Shown: piece by piece, positions 34,901-48,240 of the stretch
How the letters are laid out: each line of letters begins with the position of its first letter
How positions within the stretch are numbered: position 1 is the stretch's first letter
From: Eucommia ulmoides
Lineage: Eukaryota > Streptophyta > Magnoliopsida > Garryales > Eucommiaceae
Direction of reading: 5' to 3'
NCBI GenBank assembly: GCA_016647705.1
Contig: CM028328.1
Location: 7,078,114 to 7,142,113 of the forward strand
Length of the DNA: 64,000 nt
Translations under genes and position numbers: made by a program
The notes under the pieces: generated by a model
What the model was told of the DNA's origin: nothing
What the model saw: only the letters and a program-made list of their open reading frames with translations
The model's database searches: none

Positions 34901-35607
34901 ATGGCTTCCCTTAGTGGAAAGCGGCGTTTCAAGAAAAAGGCGGATTTCCCTCATCCGACGTCAACCGGCAATAGCGACGTCAATGAGGAAAACTTTTCCT
35001 TCCCGTAGAGCCACTCTCTATGGTCGCCGAAGAAGATGAACAAGTGCCGGCAACCCCAGTTCACGCACCTATTGTACTGTCATACAATGACTGAATACGA
35101 CCCCTTCTCAACGCAGTGGACAGACTTCGTCGCCTGAAAGTGATGCAGGAAGGCATTCATCTCCCAACTACAGTTGTGATCGGAGGCCAATTCTCTGGCA
35201 AATCCAGCGTTCTTGAATCCCTTGCCGGCATCAGCCTTCCTCGAGGGCAGGGTATATGCACTCGGGTGCCCTTGATAATGCGCCTCCAGCATGTCCCAAA
35301 CCCAAACCCTAACCCAAAGCTCTACTTGGAGTTTCATGGAAAAACAGTGCCCACAGACGAAACCCGCATTGCAGACGACATCAACGCTGCTAAAGATGAA
35401 GTCGCCGGTAAAGGAAAGGGTATTTCAAACACTCCTCTCAATCTTGTCGTGAAAAAGGATGGTGTTCCTGATCTTACCATGGTTGATTTGCCCGGGATCA
35501 CCAGAGTGCCAGTTCATGGGCAACCCGAGGACATATGCGAGCAGATATCGGATATCATTATGGATTTCATAACTCCAGAGGAGAGCATCTTATTAAATGT
35601 TACATAA
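34901..35607 (+). pseudogene. Dynamin-related protein 4 (DRP4/Mx-like) GTPase, 3'-truncated
   Basis: The frame opens MASLSGKRRFKKKADF at 34901 and stops at TAG 35006-35008. A frame shift then gives EPLSMVAEEDEQVP and LSYND, and a TGA at 35092-35094 sits where the family has Arg (ND.IRPLL). From there it is open to 35607: VDRLRRLKVMQEGIHLP, P-loop GGQFSGKS (35182-35205), LESLAGISLPRGQGICTRVP (switch I), VPDLTMVDLPGITRVP (switch II), and EESILLNV before TAA. Key G1-G3 residues are kept, though the P-loop Asp-Gln-Ser is changed to Gly-Gln-Phe. The G4 TKxD motif, stalk and effector domain are absent. Functional relatives are membrane-remodelling large GTPases. The TGA is explained by a single CGA-to-TGA transition at a CpG. 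Confidence 0.9.
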
Positions 35608-37080
35608 ATCTAGAAAAAATTTATATTGATCTAAATCTTTTCAACTAGCTCTAGTATCATCAGTCGACATACCTACACCAGTTTGATTGAAAAAAGAGAG
35701 CACAAGTGTAAATTAAAAAACATAGTAGCTTGATGGGGTAAAAAAGTAGAGGAATTTCTTATGTGATGTTAGTCTATGAGCAATCCATATGTATGATTAT
35801 ATAGTCATTTACTTCTTTATTCTTTTTAGGTTGGCCTAGAGCTTAATTAATGGAGCAGATGTGTTTGTTAGTGATAATAATTGATGAGAGCGTCTAATTT
35901 GTGAGAATATAAAGTTGATTCAATTGTATCTGGAACATGTTCTTAGGATGGAGTTACTTGCTATCAAATCTTGAAATGTCGCAATCTAGGGATTGATCAA
36001 TTTTATGCTTTCCAGAAACTTTAAGATCTGGGCATCCTATTGACTTCGCTTAAGTTCTTCCTCGCTTTTTTGCGATATACATGACATGAGCTTCTGCCGT
36101 TATGCAATTTTCGGTTTCTTTGCCGATTGATAAAATTCCAATTACAAGATTCAAGTGTAACGAGGTCTATTGAAACTATAAAGTCTTCAATTTCGAAAAT
36201 TAAAATATTTGGCCTTTGAATTTCATCATTATCGAATTCCATGGTTTTGACAAATCCAGACCCAAACACAGTCCAACAATAATTAAAGAACCCGTCACTC
36301 ATCAAAGCATGAAAGTCCCTAAAAGGATAATCAAATTCCACTAAGAATCCTCCAATACAGATCACATTTTGTTTTCTTAAAACCCTAAGAAAGCATTTTT
36401 AGACTTTTAAAACAAGAGAAATATGGAAAATGAAGTAATTTCAGTAAAATCAGGCACATCTGAGCAGGTTAAGAGCAAAATCAACAATCAATTCCAATAA
36501 AATATTATCAAACAATTGATAAATCATCATCAAAACAATAGATATAGGGATAACGATTCAGATCTTACCACATGAGTGCGCACAAGCCCTTGCCGGTGAC
36601 GACATGCCATCGCTTATGTTGATGAAAAATAGATTCAAATCTCGAATTGAAGAAATGAAAAACTTAGAATTGAAGAAGAACATACCTTGTTGAAACTTTG
36701 TTTATTCGCCGCCTCTCTTCTAAGATCGCAGCCGTCGCCGCCGTCTCTCTTCTCAAATTGAATCCATCGCTTGAACTCGCCGCTTAGGAGTCAGGACACA
36801 ATGAAATCGACGCTCGATCAAATGAATATTGAACAAAAGAAACCCTACATCCTTAAGGGCAAAACAATCATTTTTTTTTTTAAATTTGAAAAGTTGCTGA
36901 GCGTCTTCTGCAAAAAAAAAAGAAAAAAGTCAATGGGTGTTTGCTGAATTTTTAACTTAATTTTTCAGCTAACTTAATTAATTAAGTAATTTTAATTATA
37001 TTTGTCAAACACACTTAATTAATTAAGTGCTTAATCTATTCAGTTTTAAGGTTTTTTTTTTTTTTTTTATCAAACATATC
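35608..37080. other. Intergenic sequence, no gene recognised
   Basis: A 114-codon frame on the minus strand (36365-36021, starting MICIGGFLVEFDYPF) has no family I know. At 36590-36840 GC-rich sequence ('gccgtcgccgccgtctctct') followed by a splice-donor-like site on the minus strand could be a noncoding first exon. At 36930-37085 a short AT-rich stretch flanked by 'gtgtttg' and 'caaacatat' may be a small MITE. None is secure. Confidence 0.35.
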
Positions 37081-37096
37081 CTGAGTCTTCAAATTA

Positions 37097-37495
37097 ATGA
37101 GAGCACTCCAACACTATTTTATTTCTTTCTCAAAATTTTGAGTATATTTAAATTAATAAATGTATTTTTTTAATTAATTTGATTGTCATAATTCTTCCAA
37201 TTAATTCATTGCCATAATTCTACTAATTAAATTTAGTTTTTAAAATTGAGTTATAATTGTTTATTGTCTCTTCCTTCTATAACATCCCAATTCATTGAGA
37301 GCTCACCATTTCAATCTTCTTATTTTTCAAGATTTTGAGTATATTTAAATTACTAAGAGTATTTTTAAATTAATTTCATTGTCATAATTCTACTAATTAT
37401 TTCATTATCCTAATTTCGCTAATTAAATTTAATCTTGAGAATTGAGTTTTAATTGTTCATTGTCTCTTCCTTTTCCTTCTATAACATTCCAACTC
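37097..37495. repeat. Tandem duplication of about 200 bp
   Basis: 'gagagc.c.cca..' then 'attttgagtatatttaaatta', 'attgtcataattct' and 'ttgtctcttccttctataac' appear in the same order at 37097-37298 and 37299-37495, with many differences. It lies in the body of the presumed Helitron ending at 38673. Confidence 0.65.
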
Positions 37496-38640
37496 ATTCT
37501 TTACATTCCATCCACTTGCATATATAATTCGACGTTCAAATTCAAGCACAACTTAGAATTTAGAAAGACTTCATAATGGCTCCTAAAATATCCTACCGCT
37601 AATATGTGGGATTTGGAATATTTTATGGTCATCGCACCTTTCTCTCCTCCTCTCTCTCTCTCTCAGTTTTGTCAACACAGGTATGATTTCCATTTCTTCT
37701 CCGTCATGTAAGGAGAAGAGAAAAAAAATGAGGACACAATAGTGGTGAATGTTCTGTTGGACACAATGGTGGTGGTGAAGATGGATGGGATGTAGAGAAA
37801 AACATACGGAATAACATGGATTTTCTTCCAAACGATAAGCCCCAAAGTTCACTTCCATTTTTAATTTGATTTGTGCTTAAATTTTAGAGATAGATTTGAA
37901 ATGGGTGGATCAAGAAAGAAGCAACCATGTTTATTCTTCATGTTTACATGAAATGAGAATTTTTTTACCTTTATTGACTTGGGTTGTTACAAATTTTTCT
38001 TCTTAAATTGATAAGATATTTGACATTTTCATATGACATATTCTATTTTATTGTTAATTTTGATTCTTTTTCAGTCTTATATTTATTTTGTCTTTGTGTT
38101 TATGACATATTTTTTTAAACAATTATTTCTTTGTGTTGATAGGTAAGTGACAATGGACTAGATTTAGTTTAGTTTCAATGGAAAACAAAATCAAAATCTT
38201 TCAAAAATCTAAAAAGAATATGTAAAAATATAAGCTTAGAAAATGAATGAAGGATAATGGAGAATTTATCTTCTTCAGCTCATGGTGCTTCTAAAGACAC
38301 TTTTTTTTTTTTTTGGTAATTGGGTGAGTTCTCTCATTTATTTATTTCTATTTTTTTTTTAATAAATTTATGTTTTTATTTTTAATTTGCACTTTGACTG
38401 CAAATGTTCTCTTCATATTCTAATTCATTGCACCATTGTAGACTCCTATCTCAATTTGAAGAGCCATGTAGTTAGGATTCCTCAATTGCACTTCTAAAAT
38501 TTGACATTTACAACATCAAACCAAATTAAAGCAAGTAGTTTATACACTTTCATAAAGTACATTAGAACTAAAATTATAAAATTAAATATGTGTCATGTGT
38601 AATATTCAAATAAAAAATAAATATTAATAGAATTTTTTTC

Positions 38641-38673
38641 AAGACCCGCATTATATGCAGGTCTAAAACTAGT
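38641..38673 (+). mobile_element. Helitron 3' terminus (plus strand)
   Basis: 'agacccgca' - ttata - 'tgcaggtct' forms a hairpin with one mismatch. AAAA and then CTAGT follow at 38669-38673. This stem-loop/CTRRT layout is diagnostic for Helitron 3' ends. The 5' end is not certain; it may lie near 37080-37095, giving about 1.6 kb with no recognisable gene. Confidence 0.65.
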
Positions 38674-38694
38674 ATTATTACTAAATGGGAGTCT

Positions 38695-38697
<3 letters not shown>

Positions 38698-38736
<39 letters not shown>

Positions 38737-38737
38737 C
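38698..38737. repeat. Poly-T tract of about 38-40 bases
   Basis: An uninterrupted T run, possibly the poly-A tail of an unidentified retroposed element on the minus strand. Confidence 0.8.
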
Positions 38738-39165
38738 TCGTGTTTGGTAAACAAAATCTAATAATTAAAATGTCATTTTATTATCTTTCATTGTGATATA
38801 ACTCCTACTAAATGACCCAAAAAATTTAATTGCCCAAAAAAAATATTTCTACTAAAAAAAGATGTAATATATATTTATTGGATCGATATTTTTTAGGGGC
38901 GGTGACCAAGTAGTCTTGAAAAGCGCCGGAAATTACAGATTGAATCCCCTATTATTTCCATGTACCAAGTAGTCATTTTTCTATTTCTGTGACGAAAATA
39001 TCCCTCATGTGTAACTTTCAATGCTAAAATCAAAACACATGAATTTTTTCATAATTCCTGATGTCGTAAAATTAATATTTTTACACTGTATTAATCTGTA
39101 AAATGTCATCTTTTTTACGATATGCGAATCATATTTTTTGGACGTGTGGATCGTATTATGCGTGG

Positions 39166-40108
39166 ATGTTACATGTAACATCAAATATAATAATGTAACA
39201 TTATCTAACATTGATAAATTTGAAACAAATATTTTCAATAGATGTTACATGTAACATCTATAATCAACGATTATTTTAAAAACATATTTTCAATTGATGT
39301 TATATGTAACATATATATCAAAAACATATTTCAGAGTTACATCTATATCAAAACATATTTTTCAATTAATGTTACATGCAAAACATATTTTTATATAATG
39401 TTACATGTAACATTAATGCGATTTCTAATTCTCTCACTAACACACATGTAACATCTATATTTTAGAGGATGTTACATGTAATCTTAATTCAATTTCCAAT
39501 TTTTCTCACTAATACAGACCAGCATTATCACTTACCCACATTTCTCTCACTATATTTCAAGGGGATGTTATATGTAACATTGTAGGGTGTAATGTGTATA
39601 TAGTTAAAAAAGAACTCTAAATATTTCAAGGGGATGTTACATGTAACATTGCAGTGTGCAATGTGTAAATAGTAAAAAATGAACTCTAAAGGTTTTAATA
39701 CTCACTTCAATGTTACATATAACATTAATGTGATTCTAATTTCTCTCACTAACATAAACTCATATTATCATATATCCACATTTCTCTCACTATATTTCAA
39801 GGAGATGTGACATGTAACATTGCAGAGATAGTAAAAAAAGGAACTTCAAATACACATATAACATCTATATTTTAGAGAATGTTACATGTAACATTAATGC
39901 GATTTTCAATTTCTTTCATTACTATAGACCCACATTATCACACACTCACATTTCTTTCATTATATTTCAATGGGATGTTACATATAACATTGCATGGTGC
40001 AATGTGTTGATAGTAAAAAAAATCTAATTTCTCTCACTACCATAGACCCACATCATCACGTTCCCACATTTTTCTCAATATATTTCAAAGGGATGTTACA
40101 TGTAACAT
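39166..40108. repeat. Array of the 16-bp palindrome ATGTTACATGTAACAT
   Basis: Perfect copies start at 39166, 39242, 39398, 39634, 39879 and 40093. Copies with one to three changes start at 39296, 39469, 39565, 39710, 39805 and 39975. From 39550 on, several sit inside a longer repeated context ('ctcactatatttcaa.ggg' before, 'tgca..gtgcaatgtgt.atagtaaaaaa' after), so the array grew partly by duplication of larger units. It is noncoding. Confidence 0.85.
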
Positions 40109-40139
40109 TGCGGGTAGCAATGTGTAGATCGTAAAAAAA

Positions 40140-40640
40140 AGAACACCAAATGCTTTAATACCCACTTCACCATTTCTTTCTCTCTCTAAAAATAAAGAAA
40201 TTCTCACCAGATTGAAACAGAGGGTGACGACATCCATTGAAATACTTGGATTTGAGTGGTGAGGTGGTGGAGAAGTCGGATCTGGACAACAACAGTGGGG
40301 AAGGTGTCGGCGACGATGGGAAAGACATCGGATATGGATAGCGACGATGGGTGTGTGTCAGATCTCAACAGTGATAGCGGCGAATTTAAGTTGCGAAGGC
40401 GTTGGCACTACAGCAAGGCGATGCTCGGCGATTCAAGAATGAAATCTCGTTGCGCGTATAACGGAGGGCCAAATCGGTAACCGAAAATGTACGGATGATG
40501 AATTTAGAACTGATTGGTGCAAGAAATCGCCGGCAAAGGAGTTCTCGGTGCAAGAAAATGGATATGGGTTTTATCGGTTGTTTCACGCTAATATTGGGAT
40601 TATCCGGTAATTTTTCCTATTTTTTATACTTGTAAAAATT
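40140..40640 (+). other. GC-richer sequence with a short acidic open frame, no family recognised
   Basis: A frame at 40256-40480 (SDMDSDDGCVSDLNSDSGEF) is rich in Asp and Ser, partly because of repeated GATGG/GACGA words. It begins at a GTG codon, not ATG. It may be a scrap of a captured gene or the body of the element that carries the palindrome array. Confidence 0.25.
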
Positions 40641-40703
40641 GACGAGTTGATACTAGATACTAATTTATCATTATTTATCTGCTTTGAAATTCCTTTTTAT
40701 TTT

Positions 40704-40815
<112 letters not shown>

Positions 40816-40984
40816 GTTATTTGTTTAATTTTCAATGATGTTTTTAATTTTATTGATTTATAAAACGTGTTTATTTACTACAAATTCTCAAGTCGTCCAT
40901 AATTCAATCTAATATCGTATGATAATGGATATAATAACATATCATTCAAACTCATACTACGATAAATATAAATCAACTATTAGA

Positions 40985-41405
40985 GCTTTTTGCACTTTGC
41001 ATCTAAAGTTTTAGAGAAATTTTACTTTAGTTCCTGTTCTTTTAATTTGAACACATTAAATCTTGAAGTATTCAAATCGCGTTAAGTTAATCTTTCCGAT
41101 ATTTTTTATGACGAAATTTATCCACGTGGGTGATTATGTATTTTTAATTTGAACACATTAAATTTTGAAGTATTCAAAATCGCGTTAAGTCAATCTTTCC
41201 GATATTTTTTATGACGAAATTTATCCACGTGGGTGATTACGTATTTGATACGTGGTTGATTTCGTCATAAAAAATGACTGAGTTATCGATTTGAACTGAT
41301 TTAATACATTTTGTATACTTCAAAGTTTAAAGTGTTCAAATTAAAAGTATAGAGAATAAAGTAAAATTTCTTCAAAACTTCATAGAGGTAAAGCCAAAAA
41401 ACTTC
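40985..41405. mobile_element. Foldback/MITE-like element with long inverted arms
   Basis: The left arm ('gttttagagaaattttactt', 'ttttaatttgaacacattaa') is matched by the reverse complement of the right arm ('gttttgaagaaattttactt', 'cttttaatttgaacacttta'). The arms are about 110 bases. A ~103-bp internal unit is tandemly duplicated (41056-41158, 41150-41250), including 'gacgaaatttatccacgtgg'. No coding content and no clear target duplication. Related sequence is at 1-215. Confidence 0.55.
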
Positions 41406-41743
41406 TAACTACTATATAAAATTGAATATAAAACCAAGTTAAGTAGAAATCCACCTTTGAAATTAAAGTCACGGTCATCTTAAGTAAGGTTCACCCACCC
41501 TGAAAGGGCAACTTGTTCAAAATGTGCAACAACGAGGCAGCTTCCCCAAACAAAGAATTAAAGTTTCACATGCACTAAATTACAGCAGCCACCCCCCCCC
41601 CCCACTAGCAAACCCCAGAGGCAATTGTGGTCAAGAATGCTGAAAATTTTGTGGGCCAAAATACAGTTGGAAAGAGAGAAGATTCAACAAGTCTACGACT
41701 TATTTTCACTGGTCCCCAATCACGTTTTTGTTGTTGTTTTTTC

Positions 41744-41787
41744 ATGTTTTATGGTAAATTGAGGCGGGCCAATTTACCATAAAACAT
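41744..41787. repeat. Perfect 18-bp inverted repeat with 8-base loop
   Basis: 'atgttttatggtaaattg' and its exact complement 'caatttaccataaaacat' are separated by 'aggcgggc'. It lies about 1 kb upstream of the ACC oxidase start codon. Confidence 0.85.
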
Positions 41788-42665
41788 TATCCCACATTGC
41801 TTGGTACATTCAAAATTAAATTCCTGAAGTGACACACCCAACTTACGCGCACCTCGATTAATCACCATCTCAGTCAATTTTAAGGACGTATTTTCTCACA
41901 TCGGCCTTGGACATTCAAGATTAAAGTCAAAATTTAATTTTTGAAATACTCTCTAAGAGAGTCAAACTCTAGTTGACAAAGAAATAGACAATTCCCTTTG
42001 CCATCCGAATCACGTTGCTAATTAGTAAAAACAATTTGATTTTGGTATCTAAATGTTGGTCGACACTTATTAAGAATGTTTAATTGGTCAGGACAATTCA
42101 ATTTCAAAATTAACCCTCACCTTTGCAACACCAATTTCAAGTTAGTTTTAATACATCACATCAATTTTGTCACATCAACTTACATCACTTGACACCAAAT
42201 CGTTTTGAGTTGGTTCCTCCTATCTTGATATTAGAGATAATGTAACGAAAACTTGTCTCTCATTCTCTAGTAGATCATAATCATTTGTACTAGTCGAAGA
42301 TTGCACATTTCTCACAGTTCCCTCATAATCAAATCATCTGTGTAAACTGGAGGTTGTACGTGTATTAGATTCATATCCCACATCAATCACTTGACAGTTT
42401 TCAAATCATTATGAATGAATTATTTATCTGAATTCATCAAAATCAAGAGATTTACCGGTAAAATTAACAAACAAATCACAGGATAAATCACATGAAAATG
42501 ACATTAGTGCCCTTTAGATAAATTGGACCTGAGTTTACAAACGATTTTGTTGAAGTTAATTATTTAAATGCCACAATTAGAAAAAAGTATTAATGGTGGG
42601 TCCTATGCCAAAGTTTCCTCCAATATTCATTTACTTTTCTTGTATCGCTGTTAAATTCATTCTCC

Positions 42666-42674
42666 TATAAATAG
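42666..42674 (+). promoter_or_regulatory. TATA box of the ACC oxidase gene
   Basis: TATAAATAG lies about 125 bases before the start codon, leaving room for a ~90-base 5'UTR that includes 'cacacacacatagcg' and GA-rich sequence. Position and sequence fit a plant TATA element. Confidence 0.7.
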
Positions 42675-42790
42675 GGATCCACCCAGGAGTTCATTCCCAA
42701 CATAGAAAGTTTTCAGAAAGACAAAGCTTCATCTACACTGTTTCACACACACATAGCGTGAGAGAGAAAGATATATATAGAGACAGAAAA

Positions 42791-44890
<2,100 letters not shown>

Positions 44891-46600
44891 ATTTCACAAT
44901 TGTTTTTGGGATAAAGAAATGAATTAGTGTGTGTTTTTTCTGGATTGGGGATGGTCACATACATAAAATTTAATGGTGGTAATACTGGTCTAGTTGGAGT
45001 CATAGTTTATTCTTAAGTGCTTGCTTATTGAGTGTATCAAAATTACCAATACGACCTTCTATTAATTATCAATAACACAATCTTTTATTAATATTAATAT
45101 ATTAATATTATTACTATTATTTCTCTTATGTTCTTGTTGGATGTTAATTCAAATTTGTGTATTAAAACAACTTGGTTATATTAAGCTAGACAAGTTAAAT
45201 TATGGGACATTTGGTGCACAATTCCATACATATAAATTATACCATTAATAAAAATCAGTTTAGGTGCAATCCTTTTTTCAATATCGAATGTAAATATCCA
45301 TACTATTTTATTCTAAATTTTTTAAATAGAAAACAATTGATTTTGACTTCCTTTATTTTAGGAAATAGTTGAATACAACAACGGCTTGTGAATAAATAGA
45401 TTTCAACACAGTTATATTGTGAAATTTATAGTTTTGATATGCAAATTCTTGATTTTCATTAAAAACTGATAAAAAAATGTCCATTTTGTATATTATTGTG
45501 GTTTAGAATTTTGAAGGCGTGTTGACTTCACCACATCAATGTACGATAACATTTTTACTTGCATTTTAAAGGATCGTTTACTTTTGTTCAAAACTTTCAC
45601 CTTCTCAAAATTTTACTAACAAGACAGTTTTTTGTGATTTGATGGTTATTTATAGACATTCGGGAATGCTTGATCAGGGACTTAATGTGCTAGGTGTGTT
45701 TTGTGATATTTTTTTTTGTTGAAGAATTTAAAATGACATAACTAGGGAAATTAAAAACCTCAAGAATTACAAAAGAAGAAAGAACCTAATCAATCAAACC
45801 AAATACAAATACCTCAAACAATGAGGATACATTAATAGCAACCTAACCTTGCCCCTAACAACAATAGCTAAAAGAAACTAAAAAACCTAACAGCAACAAA
45901 ATCAAAACACGAACAATAGCAATCCAAACACACATTGCCAGCATTGGAAATGCAGTAGCCAGGATGGGGAGCAAAATCGCAGCAGAGAGCAAAATGTAGA
46001 AGCACAAGGCCACAAAGTAGCAATTGTGAAGCAAGCAATGCAACAGAATATGTAGCAGATCATACTCCAGGTGTGATCCGATAAGGAAAAAACCAAGAAC
46101 CTGAAAAGAAAAAACACAGCAGCCATCCAAACACAAAAACACTGCATGCACTGGAAATGTTGCAGGCCAAAGACGAACCAAAAACAAGTTGGGTGGTTAT
46201 GTCTCATTGATCTAGTGACCATTTTGGATATTCTAGTGTATTTTGAGATTGGCATTGATATTTTAGATTACTTCTCATCACTTGGATAATGATTAATGTT
46301 TTTCAACTGTCTTGTAAAATCATAATGTTGTGTCAATTTTGATACCAAATTTATAGATTTCTGATTGCAACACGTTTAATAAAATTGAGCATTATGTTGA
46401 CAAATTATAAATATGTTTTGTAATTGTCTTGTCTTATCATGTCATATGAATTTGTTAACATCAATACATAATTTATAACGTGTTGATGTCAAGAGGTCAA
46501 ATGTGCAAGGTGAGTTTAATGGCCTTGAAATACTCATATTAAAGGAGAATTCATGTGCATATCGTGTGCATTGTTTTGCCCATCAATTAAAATTGACTTT
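44891..46600. other. 3' flank of ACC oxidase and AT-rich spacer
   Basis: The gene's 3'UTR probably ends within the first 150 bases ('gggataaagaaatgaa'), but I see no canonical AATAAA close by. At 45840-46190 there is a less AT-rich stretch with CA/AGCA words and two overlapping minus-strand open frames rich in Phe/Cys/Leu, which I take to be accidental. No other gene was seen. Confidence 0.4.
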
Positions 46601-46795
46601 TATTTTTTTTTTATTTTTTTTGGTATACTTACGGGTGTCCTCCTACCCACACAAAGTGAAAGATTAGCTCGTTCAGGATATGTAACTACCTCTTTCAACA
46701 AGTGTTTTTCCGTAAGCTCGAATTCTTGATCTTACAGAGGTCTCTCAACTGCTTTAACTCAAATTTGTCTTGCCACTTAAACTACATCTTATTAG
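46601..46795 (-). mobile_element. tRNA-derived SINE-like element
   Basis: Read on the minus strand, TAGTTTAAGTGG (46784-46773) fits an RNA polymerase III A box. ATTCGAGCTTA (46724-46714) is a degenerate B box, and the segment ends in an A-rich tail (T run at 46601-46621 on +). Spacing between boxes is compatible with a tRNA-type promoter. I could not identify target duplications. Confidence 0.45.
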
Positions 46796-47937
46796 TAATT
46801 AGCTCTTATTGTTGTGGCCAAGAATCATGATCATGTTTCTTCCCTTTTTAGTTTGGTAGGTAGAGTATTGATTGTTGTGGGATCTTCTTGTGTAACATTA
46901 TGATTTATATTCTATTTGATAATGCAATTAGGTATTTAAAACTGAATGCACTAAGTATTAATCAAATTAAATATGTTTGATACAAAAATAAACAATCACT
47001 TAAAAAATAAACATCACTTAAAAAATTATTCAAAATTTAGCCAACATATTAAAATGGACCCCAAGAGACAAAGTCCATACCATCTTAAACTCATTGATTT
47101 ATTTATTTTTAATAAAAATCAATTTTAGTAAAACACACACACGCGAGCTTATCCCTTGGGAAATAACATATCCTGCAAGGGCAAAAGGGAAACAATAACA
47201 AAGCTTAAAAAATGAAATCATTTGCTCAAATAGTATGAATCAAGTATCAAAAATGAAAATATCTTGATTGATTCAATTTTCCCTAAGTTGCAAAATACTT
47301 CATTGTCAAGTGGGTACTTCGATTTGGTGGAGATCAGGTGTTGCGGCAGTAAGTGTTTCTTGACGGCAAAGTTCTTCCGGTGAGAAAGACAGTTAATGAC
47401 AAATTTTTCCAGTGGTAAGAGTGTCCGCGTGGAGTGTCCCAACGATATTTTACGACAACGACATCTAAATTATAAATATTTGTCATGCAACATTTTTTTT
47501 TAATGATTATGACCAAATATTTATTGCCCAATTTTTATTTTTAATACGACCGTCAATATGTGAAATAAAAGTTACTGTACAGTAGTAATTACTTCAGTGT
47601 GATTTAGTTTTGTAAATATTATTGTGTAGCAAATATTTGAAAACTCAGTGTAGATATTTTGCAACATAATTCAAAAAATTGTTGTGTAACAAATATCAAT
47701 GGAAGATTTATGCCTAAACAAAATGAATAAGGGGTATTTTATGAAATTAATATTAGGCCTTGGGACTCATATAAAAAAAATGGATTCTTATTTTTTAGTC
47801 TTCTATACAGATGCTATTGAGAATTTAGACTCCACAAAATCTTTAGAAAAAAGTCATTCATTCTATCCCCTATTAACGTTTATTTACGATTTCTACTATT
47901 TTGTCCTATGCAAGAAGACAAAAATATGCACACATGA
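46796..47937. other. AT-rich spacer, no gene recognised
   Basis: At 47330-47470 there is a more complex stretch ('ttgacggcaaagttcttccg') whose minus-strand frame (LPLEKFVINCLSHRKNFAV) may be a repeat remnant. Nothing is firm. Confidence 0.35.
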
Positions 47938-48240
47938 CGTTAACGTTAATTCGGTCCACATTTTCAGCATTACACCATCCGTTGTGTTTTTTTTTTTTTG
48001 GTGTGCGTTAACTTATTTTGTGTGCGTTACACATTTTTTTGCGTACGTTAATGTTAACACATTTTCATATTTTTTTTTTTGTGTGTTTCAAGTCATCGTA
48101 TCTTTCTTCATCTGTTTCTGTGCATTTAACGTTAACACATTTTTTACTACTGGGGCGTGGGTTTTAACGTTAACGTATTTTATTTTTCGAGATTCTGTGT
48201 GTTAACGTATTTTACTTGAATATTTAAGTTAACGTCCTAT
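47938..48240. repeat. Cluster of TTAACGTTAA-type palindromes
   Basis: 'gttaacgttaat' (47939), 'cgttaatgttaacac' (48046), 'tttaacgttaacac' (48126), 'tttaacgttaacg' (48163), 'gttaacgt' (48203, 48229) occur in an otherwise T-rich tract. The long open frame across it (47699-48205) is Phe/Tyr/Val-rich because of that composition and not a gene. Confidence 0.65.

Noticed and set aside
35116-35607. The 35116-35607 frame as a functional small GTPase
   Set aside because: It lacks the G4/G5 motifs and all downstream domains, begins at a GTG codon, and is preceded by an in-frame TGA and a frameshift; it is a dynamin-related pseudogene.
36021-36365. 114-codon minus-strand frame as a gene
   Set aside because: No recognised domain, no clear promoter or splice context; left as unassigned sequence.
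39166-40108. Palindrome array considered as a CRISPR-like or tRNA-like feature
   Set aside because: Spacing is irregular and intervening sequence is itself repeated; no cloverleaf and no associated genes.
45855-46255. Two overlapping ~110-codon frames on the minus strand
   Set aside because: Both frames are open because the plus strand is AC-rich; hydrophobic Cys/Leu/Phe composition with no recognisable family.
47699-48205. 168-codon open frame on the plus strand
   Set aside because: Phe/Tyr/Val-rich composition follows from T-rich sequence and TTAACG words; no motif, no splice context, poor codon usage.
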